6,102 bases of DNA, taken from NCBI GenBank assembly GCA_947565485.1, contig CANOGG010000081.1, positions 1-6,102 on the forward strand. The letters are read 5' to 3'. Each line of letters opens with the position of its first letter. Position 1 is the first letter of the stretch. Of the stretch, positions 1-5,520 are shown piece by piece. The stretch is from an uncultured Mycoplasma sp. (GTDB lineage Bacteria > Bacillota_I > Bacilli_A > RF39 > UBA660). Under the pieces are notes generated by a model. That model did no database searches. It saw only the letters and a program-made list of their open reading frames with translations, and was not told where the DNA came from. The translations under genes and the position numbers were made by a program.

Positions 1-1
1 C

Positions 2-1636
2 CAAATAAAAATGTTAAACAATGGCAAAGGCCCCGCTGTTCGAAGCTTGAGAGCCCAAGCTGATAAAATAACCTATCCTAAAGTTATGCTGGAAACCCTA
101 AAAAGCACTCCCAATCTCACTATCATTGAGGGTATGGTCGAAGACTTAATCACTGATAATAATACTGTAAAAGGTGTTATTCTCTCTGATAATACCAAAA
201 TAAAAGGAGAGACTGTTATTTTAACCACTGGAACTTATACTAAAGGTAATATCTTAATTGGTTCCGAAAATTCTCCCGGAGGTCCCCATGGCGAAGCCCG
301 AAGTAATTATTTAAGTGATAATTTAAAAAAATTAGGTCTCATCATCCAAAGATTAAAAACCGGTACGCCCCCCAGAATAAAAAAAGATAGCATTGATTTT
401 ACCCAGATGCAGGAAGAAAACGGCGATTCTAATTATTATACTTTTTCTCATGACTTAGAACCTCTTTATGACCTAAATAACCAACAAAAATGTTATTTAC
501 TATACACTAATGAAAATACTCATAATATTATTAAAGATAATCTTTCAAAATCTGCGATGTATGGTGGCCATGTAACGGGAGTTGGACCTAGATATTGCCC
601 CTCTATTGAAGATAAAATCGTTCGTTTCGCTGATAAAGAACGTCACCAACTTTTCTTAGAACCCGAAAGTCTCTATTATGATGAATGGTATCTCCAAGGT
701 TTCTCAACCTCTATGCCAAGAGATGTCCAAGAAAAAATGGTCCATTCTCTAAAAGGCCTAGAACATGCTATCATAACTAAATATGCCTATGCTATCGAAT
801 ATGATGCCATTGACCCCTTACAAATAAAGCCCTCTTTAGAAAATAAAGTTATTACGAATTTATTCACCGCCGGCCAAATAAATGGTACAAGTGGCTATGA
901 AGAAGCAGCAAGTCAAGGTCTTATCGCTGGTATTAATGCTCATCATAAACTAAAAGGTCTTGACCCTTTAATATTAAAACGTAATGAAGCCTATATTGGT
1001 GTTCTTATCGATGACTTAGTTACCAAAGGAACTAACGAACCCTATCGTATGCTCACCTCTCGTGCGGAGTTCCGTCTCATCTTACGCCATGATAATGCTG
1101 ACTTAAGACTTCGAACACTTGGCTATCAGCATGGTACTATCGAAGAAGAAAGATACCAAAAACTTTGCACTAAAAAAGAAATGCTAAACGAACTAAAAAA
1201 TATTTTACGCAACTCTAACCTCCAATTAAACAGGGAAACCAAAAAATATTTTGAAGAACATAACCTTGAAATTCCCCGGTCTAGCGTAAATTTCTACTTA
1301 CTCTTAAAACGACCTGAAATATCTATCACCAACATCAAAGATATCTTAAAATTAGATTACCCCCTTGAAATATTAGACGAAGTTGAAATTGAAGTCAAAT
1401 ATGAAGGTTATATCGCTAAAGCCTACAAAGAAGCCGAACGCATGCTAAAACTTGAAGAAAAAGGGATACCTGATGACCTAAATTATTCTGAGGTTTTAAA
1501 TTTGGCCAGTGAAGCCCGCCAAAAACTCGAAAAAATTCGTCCGAAATCTCTTGGGCAAGCAGCAAGAATTTCCGGTGTTAACCCCTCTGACTTATCCATC
1601 TTATCTGTCTATCTTAAGAAAAAATATTCTAAATAA
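2..1636 (+). CDS. mnmG: tRNA uridine-5-carboxymethylaminomethyl modification enzyme MnmG (GidA), 5' end missing
   Basis: MnmG is the FAD-dependent subunit that, with MnmE, installs the (carboxymethyl)aminomethyl group on wobble U34 of certain tRNAs in the cytoplasm. The frame is open to the left edge: codons 2-10 read Q-I-K just before the Met at 11, matching the family segment around KGPAVR-RAQAD. That Met is therefore internal and about 80 N-terminal residues, including the GxGxxG dinucleotide motif, lie outside. Counting from the Met at 11, visible landmarks are KGPAVRSLRAQAD at 6-18, GTPPR at 118-122, GPRYCPSIEDK with the conserved Cys at 196, the second FAD-contacting block AGQINGTSGYEEAASQG at 287-303, the PYRMLTSRAEFRL block near 349, and the C-terminal helical domain ending in RISGVNPSDLSIL, which binds MnmE and tRNA in the family. 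With the missing part the length fits the usual 620-630 residues. rsmG follows, a common neighbour. Confidence 0.97.
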   Translation, partial: QIKMLNNGKGPAVRSLRAQADKITYPKVMLETLKSTPNLTIIEGMVEDLITDNNTVKGVILSDNTKIKGETVILTTGTYTKGNILIGSENSPGGPHGEARSNYLSDNLKKLGLIIQRLKTGTPPRIKKDSIDFTQMQEENGDSNYYTFSHDLEPLYDLNNQQKCYLLYTNENTHNIIKDNLSKSAMYGGHVTGVGPRYCPSIEDKIVRFADKERHQLFLEPESLYYDEWYLQGFSTSMPRDVQEKMVHSLKGLEHAIITKYAYAIEYDAIDPLQIKPSLENKVITNLFTAGQINGTSGYEEAASQGLIAGINAHHKLKGLDPLILKRNEAYIGVLIDDLVTKGTNEPYRMLTSRAEFRLILRHDNADLRLRTLGYQHGTIEEERYQKLCTKKEMLNELKNILRNSNLQLNRETKKYFEEHNLEIPRSSVNFYLLLKRPEISITNIKDILKLDYPLEILDEVEIEVKYEGYIAKAYKEAERMLKLEEKGIPDDLNYSEVLNLASEARQKLEKIRPKSLGQAARISGVNPSDLSILSVYLKKKYSK

Positions 1637-1655
1637 AATGAATATTTTTTTTCTT
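1616..1655 (+). terminator. AT-rich terminator hairpin overlapping the end of mnmG
   Basis: The left arm AAGAAAAAATATTC (1616-1629) is complementary to the right arm GAATATTTTTTTTCTT (1640-1655), giving about 11 continuous pairs around a 10-base loop, with a run of eight T in the right arm. The mnmG stop codon (1634-1636) sits in the loop, so the last mnmG codons form half the stem. The stem is AT-rich and the T run is part of it, so efficiency is uncertain. The separate rsmG promoter just downstream fits termination here. Confidence 0.5.
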
Positions 1656-1670
1656 AAAAAATTCCAAGTC

Positions 1671-1700
1671 TTGCCATAAAATAACCTCTCATGTTATAAT
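1671..1700 (+). promoter_or_regulatory. Consensus housekeeping promoter for rsmG
   Basis: The -35 box TTGCCA (1671-1676), an 18-base spacer and TATAAT (1695-1700) preceded by TG (1692-1693, extended -10) form a near-consensus sigma-A promoter. The predicted transcript start is near 1707, leaving a leader of about 19 bases that contains AAGGA (1711-1715) before the ATG at 1726. An upstream ATG at 1702 would precede the transcript start, so it cannot be used from this promoter. Confidence 0.75.
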
Positions 1701-1725
1701 TATGACTAACAAGGACGTGTTAAAA

Positions 1726-2433
1726 ATGAATATCCAAGAATTTATAACTGAACTAGCTAAACTAAACATTAACCTAAACGAAGAAATTCTAAATAACCTC
1801 GCTACTTATGCAAATATGCTAATAGAATATAACCAAAAATTCAATTTAACCGCGATTACCAAATTAGAAGACATCTACTTAAAACACTTCTATGACTCTC
1901 TAACTCTAATTAAAGCCTTTGACCTTAATGGGAACCTAAAACTCCTAGACATCGGCACTGGCGCTGGTTTCCCTGGCCTTGTCTTAAAAATAGTCTTCCC
2001 CAACTTAGATATTACCCTAGTTGACTCTAACAATAAAAAAATATCCTTTCTAAACCAAGTTATTACTAACCTAAAACTTACTAACATAAAATGTTTTCAT
2101 TGTCGTGCTGAGGAATTTGTCCGAGACAACCCTGAGTATTTTGATATCGTAACCTCTCGTGCCGTAGCACATATTCGCATACTTGCTGAACTTTCTCTTC
2201 CATCACTTAAAATAGGAGGCATATTTCTCCCTATGAAAGGAAATATCATTAAAGAACTAGCCGAGAGTAAAGATACTCTTAATATTTTAAATGCCGAAAT
2301 TATCGACGAAATAAAGTTTAATCTTCCCCTCGAAAATAGTACGCGAACTATTCTAAAAATCCAAAAAACCAAACCCACTCCCTCTAAATATCCTCGTAAC
2401 TTCGACAAAATAAAAAAATATCCTTTAAAATAA
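1726..2433 (+). CDS. rsmG: 16S rRNA (guanine-527-N7)-methyltransferase RsmG (GidB)
   Basis: RsmG uses S-adenosylmethionine to methylate N7 of G527 (E. coli numbering) in the 530 loop of 16S rRNA. The protein has 235 residues from the ATG at 1726. It shows the family N-terminus MNIQEF, then NLTAIT and YLKHFYDSL at 40-60, the SAM-binding motif DIGTGAGFPG at 75-84, an acidic strand-2 end at D100, NKKISFL at 103-109, the RAEEF block near 128, SRAVA at 144-148 and the conserved KYPR at 221-224 near the C-terminus. The start at 1726 is chosen over an in-frame ATG at 1702 for three reasons: Bacillus RsmG begins with the same MNI-EF sequence, AAGGA lies 10 bases upstream, and a promoter with a transcript start near 1707 excludes the earlier codon. 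It follows mnmG on the same strand but appears to be transcribed on its own. Confidence 0.96.
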   Translation: MNIQEFITELAKLNINLNEEILNNLATYANMLIEYNQKFNLTAITKLEDIYLKHFYDSLTLIKAFDLNGNLKLLDIGTGAGFPGLVLKIVFPNLDITLVDSNNKKISFLNQVITNLKLTNIKCFHCRAEEFVRDNPEYFDIVTSRAVAHIRILAELSLPSLKIGGIFLPMKGNIIKELAESKDTLNILNAEIIDEIKFNLPLENSTRTILKIQKTKPTPSKYPRNFDKIKKYPLK

Positions 2434-2465
2434 TCGACATAAATATTATAACTTAAAACTATAAT
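2424..2465 (+). promoter_or_regulatory. Promoter(s) directly abutting the lipoprotein start codon
   Basis: Two overlapping -10 choices are visible. TATAAT at 2460-2465 lies six bases before the ATG at 2472 and would start the transcript at about the A of that ATG; only a poor -35 (TCGACA, 2434-2439, 20-base spacer) goes with it. Alternatively TTTAAA (2424-2429), a 17-base spacer and TATAAC (2447-2452) would start near 2459. Either way the leader is 0-13 bases and holds no Shine-Dalgarno sequence. Confidence 0.45.
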
Positions 2466-2471
2466 TATGAT

Positions 2472-4115
2472 ATGAATAAAATAATGTTTATCATAAGTAG
2501 TTTTACTATTCTTCTTTATTCTCTAACCAATTGTTATTTCGAGATTCCAAAAGATGCTCAACCTATACCGAAAGAAGAAACTACCAGTCTAATTACTTAT
2601 ACTACCCCTGAGAATACTCTTGATATAACTATCACCAACGATACTTTATATTACCTTGATGTCACTAATACACTTTATGCCTTAAACTTAGATACTACCA
2701 CCCCAACCAAAATAATAAATATTCCCTTAACTTTTTTCTGTACTATTAACAATCATCTTATCTGCACTGGTCCCGAAAAAACTATCGTTTATAATCTAAA
2801 TTCAGAAGAACTCTTTTCCTCATCACCTAATACTATAATTCCTTATAAAGATACCTTTCTAATATTAAAAGATACCCAACTTTATCTCCCCCAAAAAAAT
2901 CAAGAAACAGAATTTCAAACTCTTGATATCAATCAAGACTATAATTATGAAGATTATTACCAAAGTGCTACTAACACTTATCTTTTATTTACAAGCAATA
3001 ATTCTAGTATCATCTATAACATAAATGATAAAACTACTACATCCATCAAAAGTTCCAATTATCAACAATTCGAATATGGTTTCTATTTCTCCCATAATCA
3101 ACAACTTGACATTTTCAATCTAAGTGATGATACAACGAAAACCTACTCCCTAACTACTAACCCTAACTTAAGTCTAAGCGCTATCCGAAATGAAGAACTT
3201 TACTTTTATCATGATAATATATTAACTATTCATAATTTAGAAACGAATGTTACCAACACTCTTGAATTTCCTCCAATTGATTTTCTAACTATTAAAAATG
3301 ATTATTTAATCGCTACATCTAAAAATAAAATTTATCTCTTAAACCTCAAAAATCTTAAATCTTCTTTAATTCCAAACCCCATCACCAACGATTCTGCCAC
3401 TTCTCCCAAAGACCTAATCGAAACCAAATTCCCTCTTCATATTTTCCTAAAAGATCAAATAAACCAAGATTTTCCAGACTTCACTTATGAACCTGAAATG
3501 AGTGACAACACAATAAACGAAGCCTTAACAAAAATTGAACCTATCCTAAATAAATTTGATTCTAACTTTTATCAAAGTCTTAAAAATGACAAGTTTACAG
3601 GGCTAAACATCTACTTAACAAACAAACTAACACCTAAAGATATAACAACTCAAGTCGCTAATCCTGCCGCCTACACTCTTACTCTTGATGGTAAATTTCA
3701 TATTGTTATCGACATATCCCAACCTAACATCGAAGAAATAACTTGCCATGAACTTCTGCACACCCTAGAATTAAATCTAAAATATCAAGAAAAAGAACCC
3801 TTTTCTAATTGGCTAAATTATAATCCTCCTAACTTTGCTTATTATAATTCTTACACCCAAAAAAGATATTCCAATTATACACTAAAAGAAGAAGAAAAAG
3901 AAAATGTTTATTTCATCGACTCTTATTCCCATACTTATCCTGAAGAGGACCGTGCCCGTCTATTTGAAAATATTTGTACAACTACCTCTACCAACTTAAC
4001 CGAGTATCCACATCTCTACGCCAAAGCCCTTTATCTTAAATCCGAAATAACTTCATTTTATCCTACACTTGATGTTACATCTCTTTTTCAAAATTTGAAT
4101 TCTCCCAGTTCTTAA
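2472..4115 (+). CDS. Probable lipoprotein: beta-propeller-like domain plus HExxH zinc metallopeptidase domain
   Basis: I do not recognise a named family. The 547-residue product starts with a short basic and hydrophobic signal (residues 1-20) ending in LTNC, so Cys21 is a likely lipidation site; Asn at -1 is unusual for a lipobox. Residues about 40-300 hold repeated strands of the type LYYLD-NTLYALNL, NTYLLF-SSIIYNIN, ELYFYH-ILTIHNL and YLIAT-KIYLLNL, suggesting a propeller of about seven blades. Residues about 315-547 look like a zincin: helical segments, a strand with FHIVIDIS, then CHELLHTLE with H426, E427 and H430, and PEEDRARLFE at 490-499 offering E491, E492 or E499 as the third zinc ligand, as in gluzincins. 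The expected location is the outer face of the membrane. No ribosome binding site precedes the ATG. Composition matches mnmG and rsmG, so it is probably long resident. Substrate unknown. Confidence 0.85.
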   Translation: MNKIMFIISSFTILLYSLTNCYFEIPKDAQPIPKEETTSLITYTTPENTLDITITNDTLYYLDVTNTLYALNLDTTTPTKIINIPLTFFCTINNHLICTGPEKTIVYNLNSEELFSSSPNTIIPYKDTFLILKDTQLYLPQKNQETEFQTLDINQDYNYEDYYQSATNTYLLFTSNNSSIIYNINDKTTTSIKSSNYQQFEYGFYFSHNQQLDIFNLSDDTTKTYSLTTNPNLSLSAIRNEELYFYHDNILTIHNLETNVTNTLEFPPIDFLTIKNDYLIATSKNKIYLLNLKNLKSSLIPNPITNDSATSPKDLIETKFPLHIFLKDQINQDFPDFTYEPEMSDNTINEALTKIEPILNKFDSNFYQSLKNDKFTGLNIYLTNKLTPKDITTQVANPAAYTLTLDGKFHIVIDISQPNIEEITCHELLHTLELNLKYQEKEPFSNWLNYNPPNFAYYNSYTQKRYSNYTLKEEEKENVYFIDSYSHTYPEEDRARLFENICTTTSTNLTEYPHLYAKALYLKSEITSFYPTLDVTSLFQNLNSPSS

Positions 4116-4125
4116 TCTATTTATC

Positions 4126-4154
4126 TTTTCATTAATGAAAGAACATGGTAAAAT
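4126..4154 (+). promoter_or_regulatory. Candidate extended -10 promoter for the 4161-4353 RNA
   Basis: TGG-TAAAAT (TG at 4146-4147, -10 hexamer 4149-4154) is an extended -10 box with TTTTCA (4126-4131) 17 bases upstream as a weak -35. The transcript would start near 4161, which is the first base before an 11-base arm of a closing inverted repeat. The -35 region overlaps the perfect 14-base palindrome TTTCATTAATGAAA (4127-4140), a possible operator or the tail of the preceding gene's 3' end. Confidence 0.4.
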
Positions 4155-4160
4155 ATAAAT

Positions 4161-4353
4161 GGTGATTATAATACGAAAGAAAAAACTAATTTTTTCTTAA
4201 CGTATTTCGATATTTAGCTAAGCTTAGAGAAAAAATACACTAAATAAAGAAATACTCTTATTATATTTCACCTTTATTATTTATTGAAAAAAGCAATGAA
4301 ATAATTATAATCACTGTCCTTTTATTTTTCCTGCTTTTAAGCAAGCTTTTTTT
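4161..4353 (+). ncRNA. Candidate structured RNA (closing stem, three hairpins, U-tract)
   Basis: This stretch holds no convincing forward gene. A perfect 11-base inverted repeat, GTGATTATAAT (4162-4172) and ATTATAATCAC (4304-4314), encloses three hairpins. The first is AAGAAAAAA/TTTTTTCTT (4177-4185/4190-4198), loop CTAA. The second is GTATTTC-2x2 loop-TATTTAG/CTAAATA-GAAATAC (4202-4217/4240-4255), with the palindrome CTAAGCTTAG (4218-4227) in its loop. The third is ATTATTTATTG/CAATGAAATAAT with a one-base bulge (4276-4286/4294-4305). A weak GC stem (4333-4336/4343-4346) followed by seven T (4347-4353) could end it. The promoter upstream starts exactly at the closing stem. No known RNA family was recognised. 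AT-rich DNA forms such pairs easily, so this could also be a small mobile element or chance. Confidence 0.35.
4333..4353 (+). terminator. Weak intrinsic terminator-like hairpin with T7
   Basis: GCTT (4333-4336) pairs with AAGC (4343-4346) across TTAAGC and is followed directly by seven T (4347-4353). An alternative stem TGCT/AGCA (4332-4335/4340-4343) exists. The stem is only four pairs, so the call rests mainly on the T run and on its place at the end of the candidate RNA. Confidence 0.3.
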
Positions 4354-4363
4354 ATGGTTAAAA

Positions 4364-4450
4364 TTAGTCATTTTCAAAAACATTTAAAATATTTTCCATA
4401 ATTTCTTCCGCTATTGTCCTAAATGGGTCAATATCTATTTTACCAAGCAT
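4364..4450 (-). CDS. Short reverse-strand ORF of unknown function, possibly a gene fragment
   Basis: The reverse strand has a 28-codon frame starting MLGKIDIDPFRTIAEE and ending in an acidic FEND. Its composition, with an amphipathic helix-like second half, looks like the C-terminal tail of a protein, but I recognise no family. The open frame continues five codons further upstream (K-C-G-L-Y, preceded by C) to a stop at about 4467. A reverse-strand promoter (4483-4511) and AGGAGA (complement of 4476-4481) lie just before it, but the ATG they serve (complement of 4467-4469) is followed at once by TAA. That arrangement suggests a decayed gene that kept its start region and its tail. It could equally be a chance frame. 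Confidence 0.25.
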   Translation of the reverse strand: MLGKIDIDPFRTIAEEIMENILNVFEND

Positions 4451-4482
4451 ATATAGTCCACACTTACATTAAATTTCTCCTG

Positions 4483-4511
4483 TTTATATTTCGATATTGT
4501 TTTATTACCAA
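4483..4511 (-). promoter_or_regulatory. Reverse-strand half of a divergent promoter pair
   Basis: Read on the reverse strand, TTGGTA (complement of 4506-4511), a 17-base spacer and TATAAA (complement of 4483-4488) form a good promoter, followed by AGGAGA (complement of 4476-4481) and an ATG that is immediately stopped. It overlaps the forward promoter at 4497-4525. Confidence 0.4.
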
Positions 4512-4525
4512 CTTTTTGATACAAT
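4497..4525 (+). promoter_or_regulatory. Forward half of the divergent promoter, upstream of the C15 peptidase
   Basis: TTGTTT (4497-4502), a 17-base spacer and TACAAT (4520-4525) with an extended TG (4517-4518) predict a transcript start near 4532. The transcript would carry the 14-codon ORF at 4553 and then the peptidase gene at 4614. Confidence 0.5.
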
Positions 4526-4551
4526 TAAGTTAGTAATAGAGTTGGTGATAA
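4502..4551. repeat. 12-bp inverted repeat flanking the forward -10 box (possible operator)
   Basis: TTATTACCAACT (4502-4513) and AGTTGGTGATAA (4540-4551) are complementary at 11 of 12 positions, with 26 bases between. The left arm covers the spacer of the forward promoter and the -35 box of the reverse promoter; the right arm covers the start of the forward transcript. A protein binding both arms could shut both promoters. No regulator gene is recognised beside it. Confidence 0.45.
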
Positions 4552-4552
4552 A

Positions 4553-4597
4553 ATGATAGATATCATAGAAGTATTGTATGCTTATAAAAATTGGTAA
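4553..4597 (+). CDS. 14-codon ORF between promoter and peptidase (leader peptide or truncated gene)
   Basis: The frame reads MIDIIEVLYAYKNW and stops with TAA, 16 bases before the peptidase ATG. It is the first ORF of the transcript predicted from the 4497-4525 promoter, and GGTG (4544-4547) is a weak ribosome binding site inside the right arm of the inverted repeat. It could be a leader ORF, or the first codons of a deleted gene, in line with the deletions seen further right. No function is known to me. Confidence 0.25.
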   Translation: MIDIIEVLYAYKNW

Positions 4598-4613
4598 TGG
4601 AAGGTCATAGATA

Positions 4614-5084
4614 ATGAAGAATAATTTAAAAATACTTTACACTGCTTTTAATGGTAAAGACAACTCTTCAAAAATACTTTTAGATAAATTATCTAATAAT
4701 GATAAGTTATATTTAAAAAATAGTTTTATCACCAGTATAAGAGAATTACAAAAGAAAATAGAAAACAATGATTATGATTTAATAATTTCTTTTGGGCAAG
4801 CACCTTTAGACAAAGATACTATTAAAATTGAGTTAAAAGGTAAACTTGAAAAAGAATATGAAACGCACTATGATTATAAAAAGATAAAGGGCATATTAGA
4901 AACTAAATATAAAGTAATAGTATCAAGAGATGCTGGCAATTACTTATGTAATAATTTATATTATTATGGACTAAAATTTATTAGTGAAAAATCTTTGAAA
5001 ACTAATATGATATTTATTCATATACCAAAAAAATCAAATATAACAAATATGGAAAATCTATCAGCATGTTTCACAGATTTTTAA
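4614..5084 (+). CDS. Small pyroglutamyl-peptidase-like protein (peptidase C15 family)
   Basis: C15 peptidases are cytoplasmic cysteine peptidases that remove N-terminal pyroglutamate. This 156-residue protein has the family order in short form: KILYTAFNG with N-S-S (5-19), matching the N-terminal TGFxPF...N-S block; DLIISFGQA at 55-63, matching the family's IGQAGG; an E at 73 in the position of the catalytic Glu; RDAGNYLCNNLYYYGL at 105-120 with C112; and MIFIHIP at 132-138 with H136. The C112-H136 distance of 24 equals that of the classic Cys144/His168 pair, so the triad seems intact. The family usually has about 200-215 residues; here about 40 are missing, mostly between the Glu and the Cys. 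GGAAGG (4599-4604) ends nine bases before the ATG, which fixes the start. Its coding strand lacks the C excess of the genes to the left, suggesting separate origin. Activity on pyroglutamate is inference. Confidence 0.8.
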   Translation: MKNNLKILYTAFNGKDNSSKILLDKLSNNDKLYLKNSFITSIRELQKKIENNDYDLIISFGQAPLDKDTIKIELKGKLEKEYETHYDYKKIKGILETKYKVIVSRDAGNYLCNNLYYYGLKFISEKSLKTNMIFIHIPKKSNITNMENLSACFTDF

Positions 5085-5189
5085 TAATTAAAAGTAATTG
5101 TCATTTGATAATGACTGATGAAGTTAGTATGGGAGGAATGATATTTTTATCCATCTTTGAATTCATATATATAAATAATGCTTTTAAAA

Positions 5190-5198
5190 TGGTATAAT
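5190..5198 (+). promoter_or_regulatory. Extended -10 promoter of the YhcG remnant
   Basis: TGG-TATAAT (5190-5198) is a full extended -10 element. No good -35 is seen at 17-18 bases upstream. The transcript would start near 5205, three bases before the ATG at 5208, so the original gene was probably almost leaderless. Confidence 0.5.
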
Positions 5199-5207
5199 GT
5201 TTTAATT

Positions 5208-5473
5208 ATGTTAGATAAATCATTTCAAGAAATAACAAGTAATATAAAAAATGCTATTACCAAATAGATAATGTGGCGATAGATTTAAAATTGGCACTCC
5301 CTAACTTAAAAGGCTTTTCAGTTCGTAATTTAAAATATATTAATAAGCCAGTTGGTGTTAGTGAATATAAAATATTTGATAAGTTAAACAAAGAAATTCA
5401 AAGCAAGCTTCCCATTAAAGAAGAAATTGATTTATATATTGATTTAAAATCAATAGAATTTGATGAAAAATAA
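5208..5473 (+). pseudogene. Internally deleted remnant of a YhcG-type (DUF1016) PDDEXK nuclease gene
   Basis: YhcG/DUF1016 proteins are about 340-residue nuclease-family proteins with an N-terminal DUF1016 domain and a C-terminal PDDEXK domain. Three pieces of one remain. Piece one, from the ATG at 5208, reads MLDKSFQEITSNIKNAITK and stops at TAG (5265-5267). Piece two, in another frame, reads IDNVAIDLKLALPNLKGFSV then RNLKYI (5264-5335), the typical end of the DUF1016 domain (family: PxxKGFSxRNLxYM). Piece three follows with no stop as NKPVGVSEYKIFDKL, then LP-IKEEID (5336-5473), the typical extreme C-terminus (family: PIGVSEYxL...LPxIEEIE). About 40 residues are lost at the first join, with a frameshift, and roughly 200 at the second, in frame, including the whole catalytic core. 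A 66-codon frame opening at the GTG at 5273 spans pieces two and three but lacks a ribosome binding site and any catalytic residue. Confidence 0.8.
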
Positions 5474-5485
5474 TAGAAACGTAAA

Positions 5486-5514
5486 TTTAATGTTTTAATT
5501 TATTAAGTTATAAT
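5486..5514 (+). promoter_or_regulatory. Promoter for the structured 5521-5715 region
   Basis: TATAAT (5509-5514) has TTTAAT (5486-5491) 17 bases upstream as a moderate -35. The transcript would start near 5521, six bases before the AGGAGGTGA stretch. Confidence 0.45.
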
Positions 5515-5520
5515 AAATTT

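Noticed and set aside
1890..2087. Reverse-strand 65-codon open frame inside rsmG
   Set aside because: It lies fully opposite a well-supported gene, has no ribosome binding site and no recognisable motif.
2097..2408. Reverse-strand 103-codon open frame inside rsmG
   Set aside because: It is antisense to conserved rsmG codons and its Ser/Arg-rich sequence is the usual shadow of an AT-rich, C-rich coding strand.
4284..4311. TTGAAA-16-TATAAT as a forward promoter
   Set aside because: The hexamers are good, but no gene follows within reach and the sequence is better explained as part of the third hairpin and closing arm of the candidate RNA; it remains possible.
4116..4613. Chromosomal replication origin suggested by the mnmG-rsmG neighbourhood and the skew change
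   Set aside because: No cluster of DnaA boxes (TTATNCACA) and no dnaA, dnaN or rpmH nearby; the single near-match GTATCCACA at 4004-4012 is inside the lipoprotein gene.
5100..5115. GTCATT/AATGAC hairpin after the C15 gene as a terminator
   Set aside because: Only six pairs with no T run after it.
5111..5197. Forward 28-codon frame beginning MTDEVSMGGM, with GGGAGG before an internal ATG
   Set aside because: Its stop overlaps the -10 box of the YhcG remnant, it has no family resemblance, and the same frame merely runs out of the end of the C15 gene.
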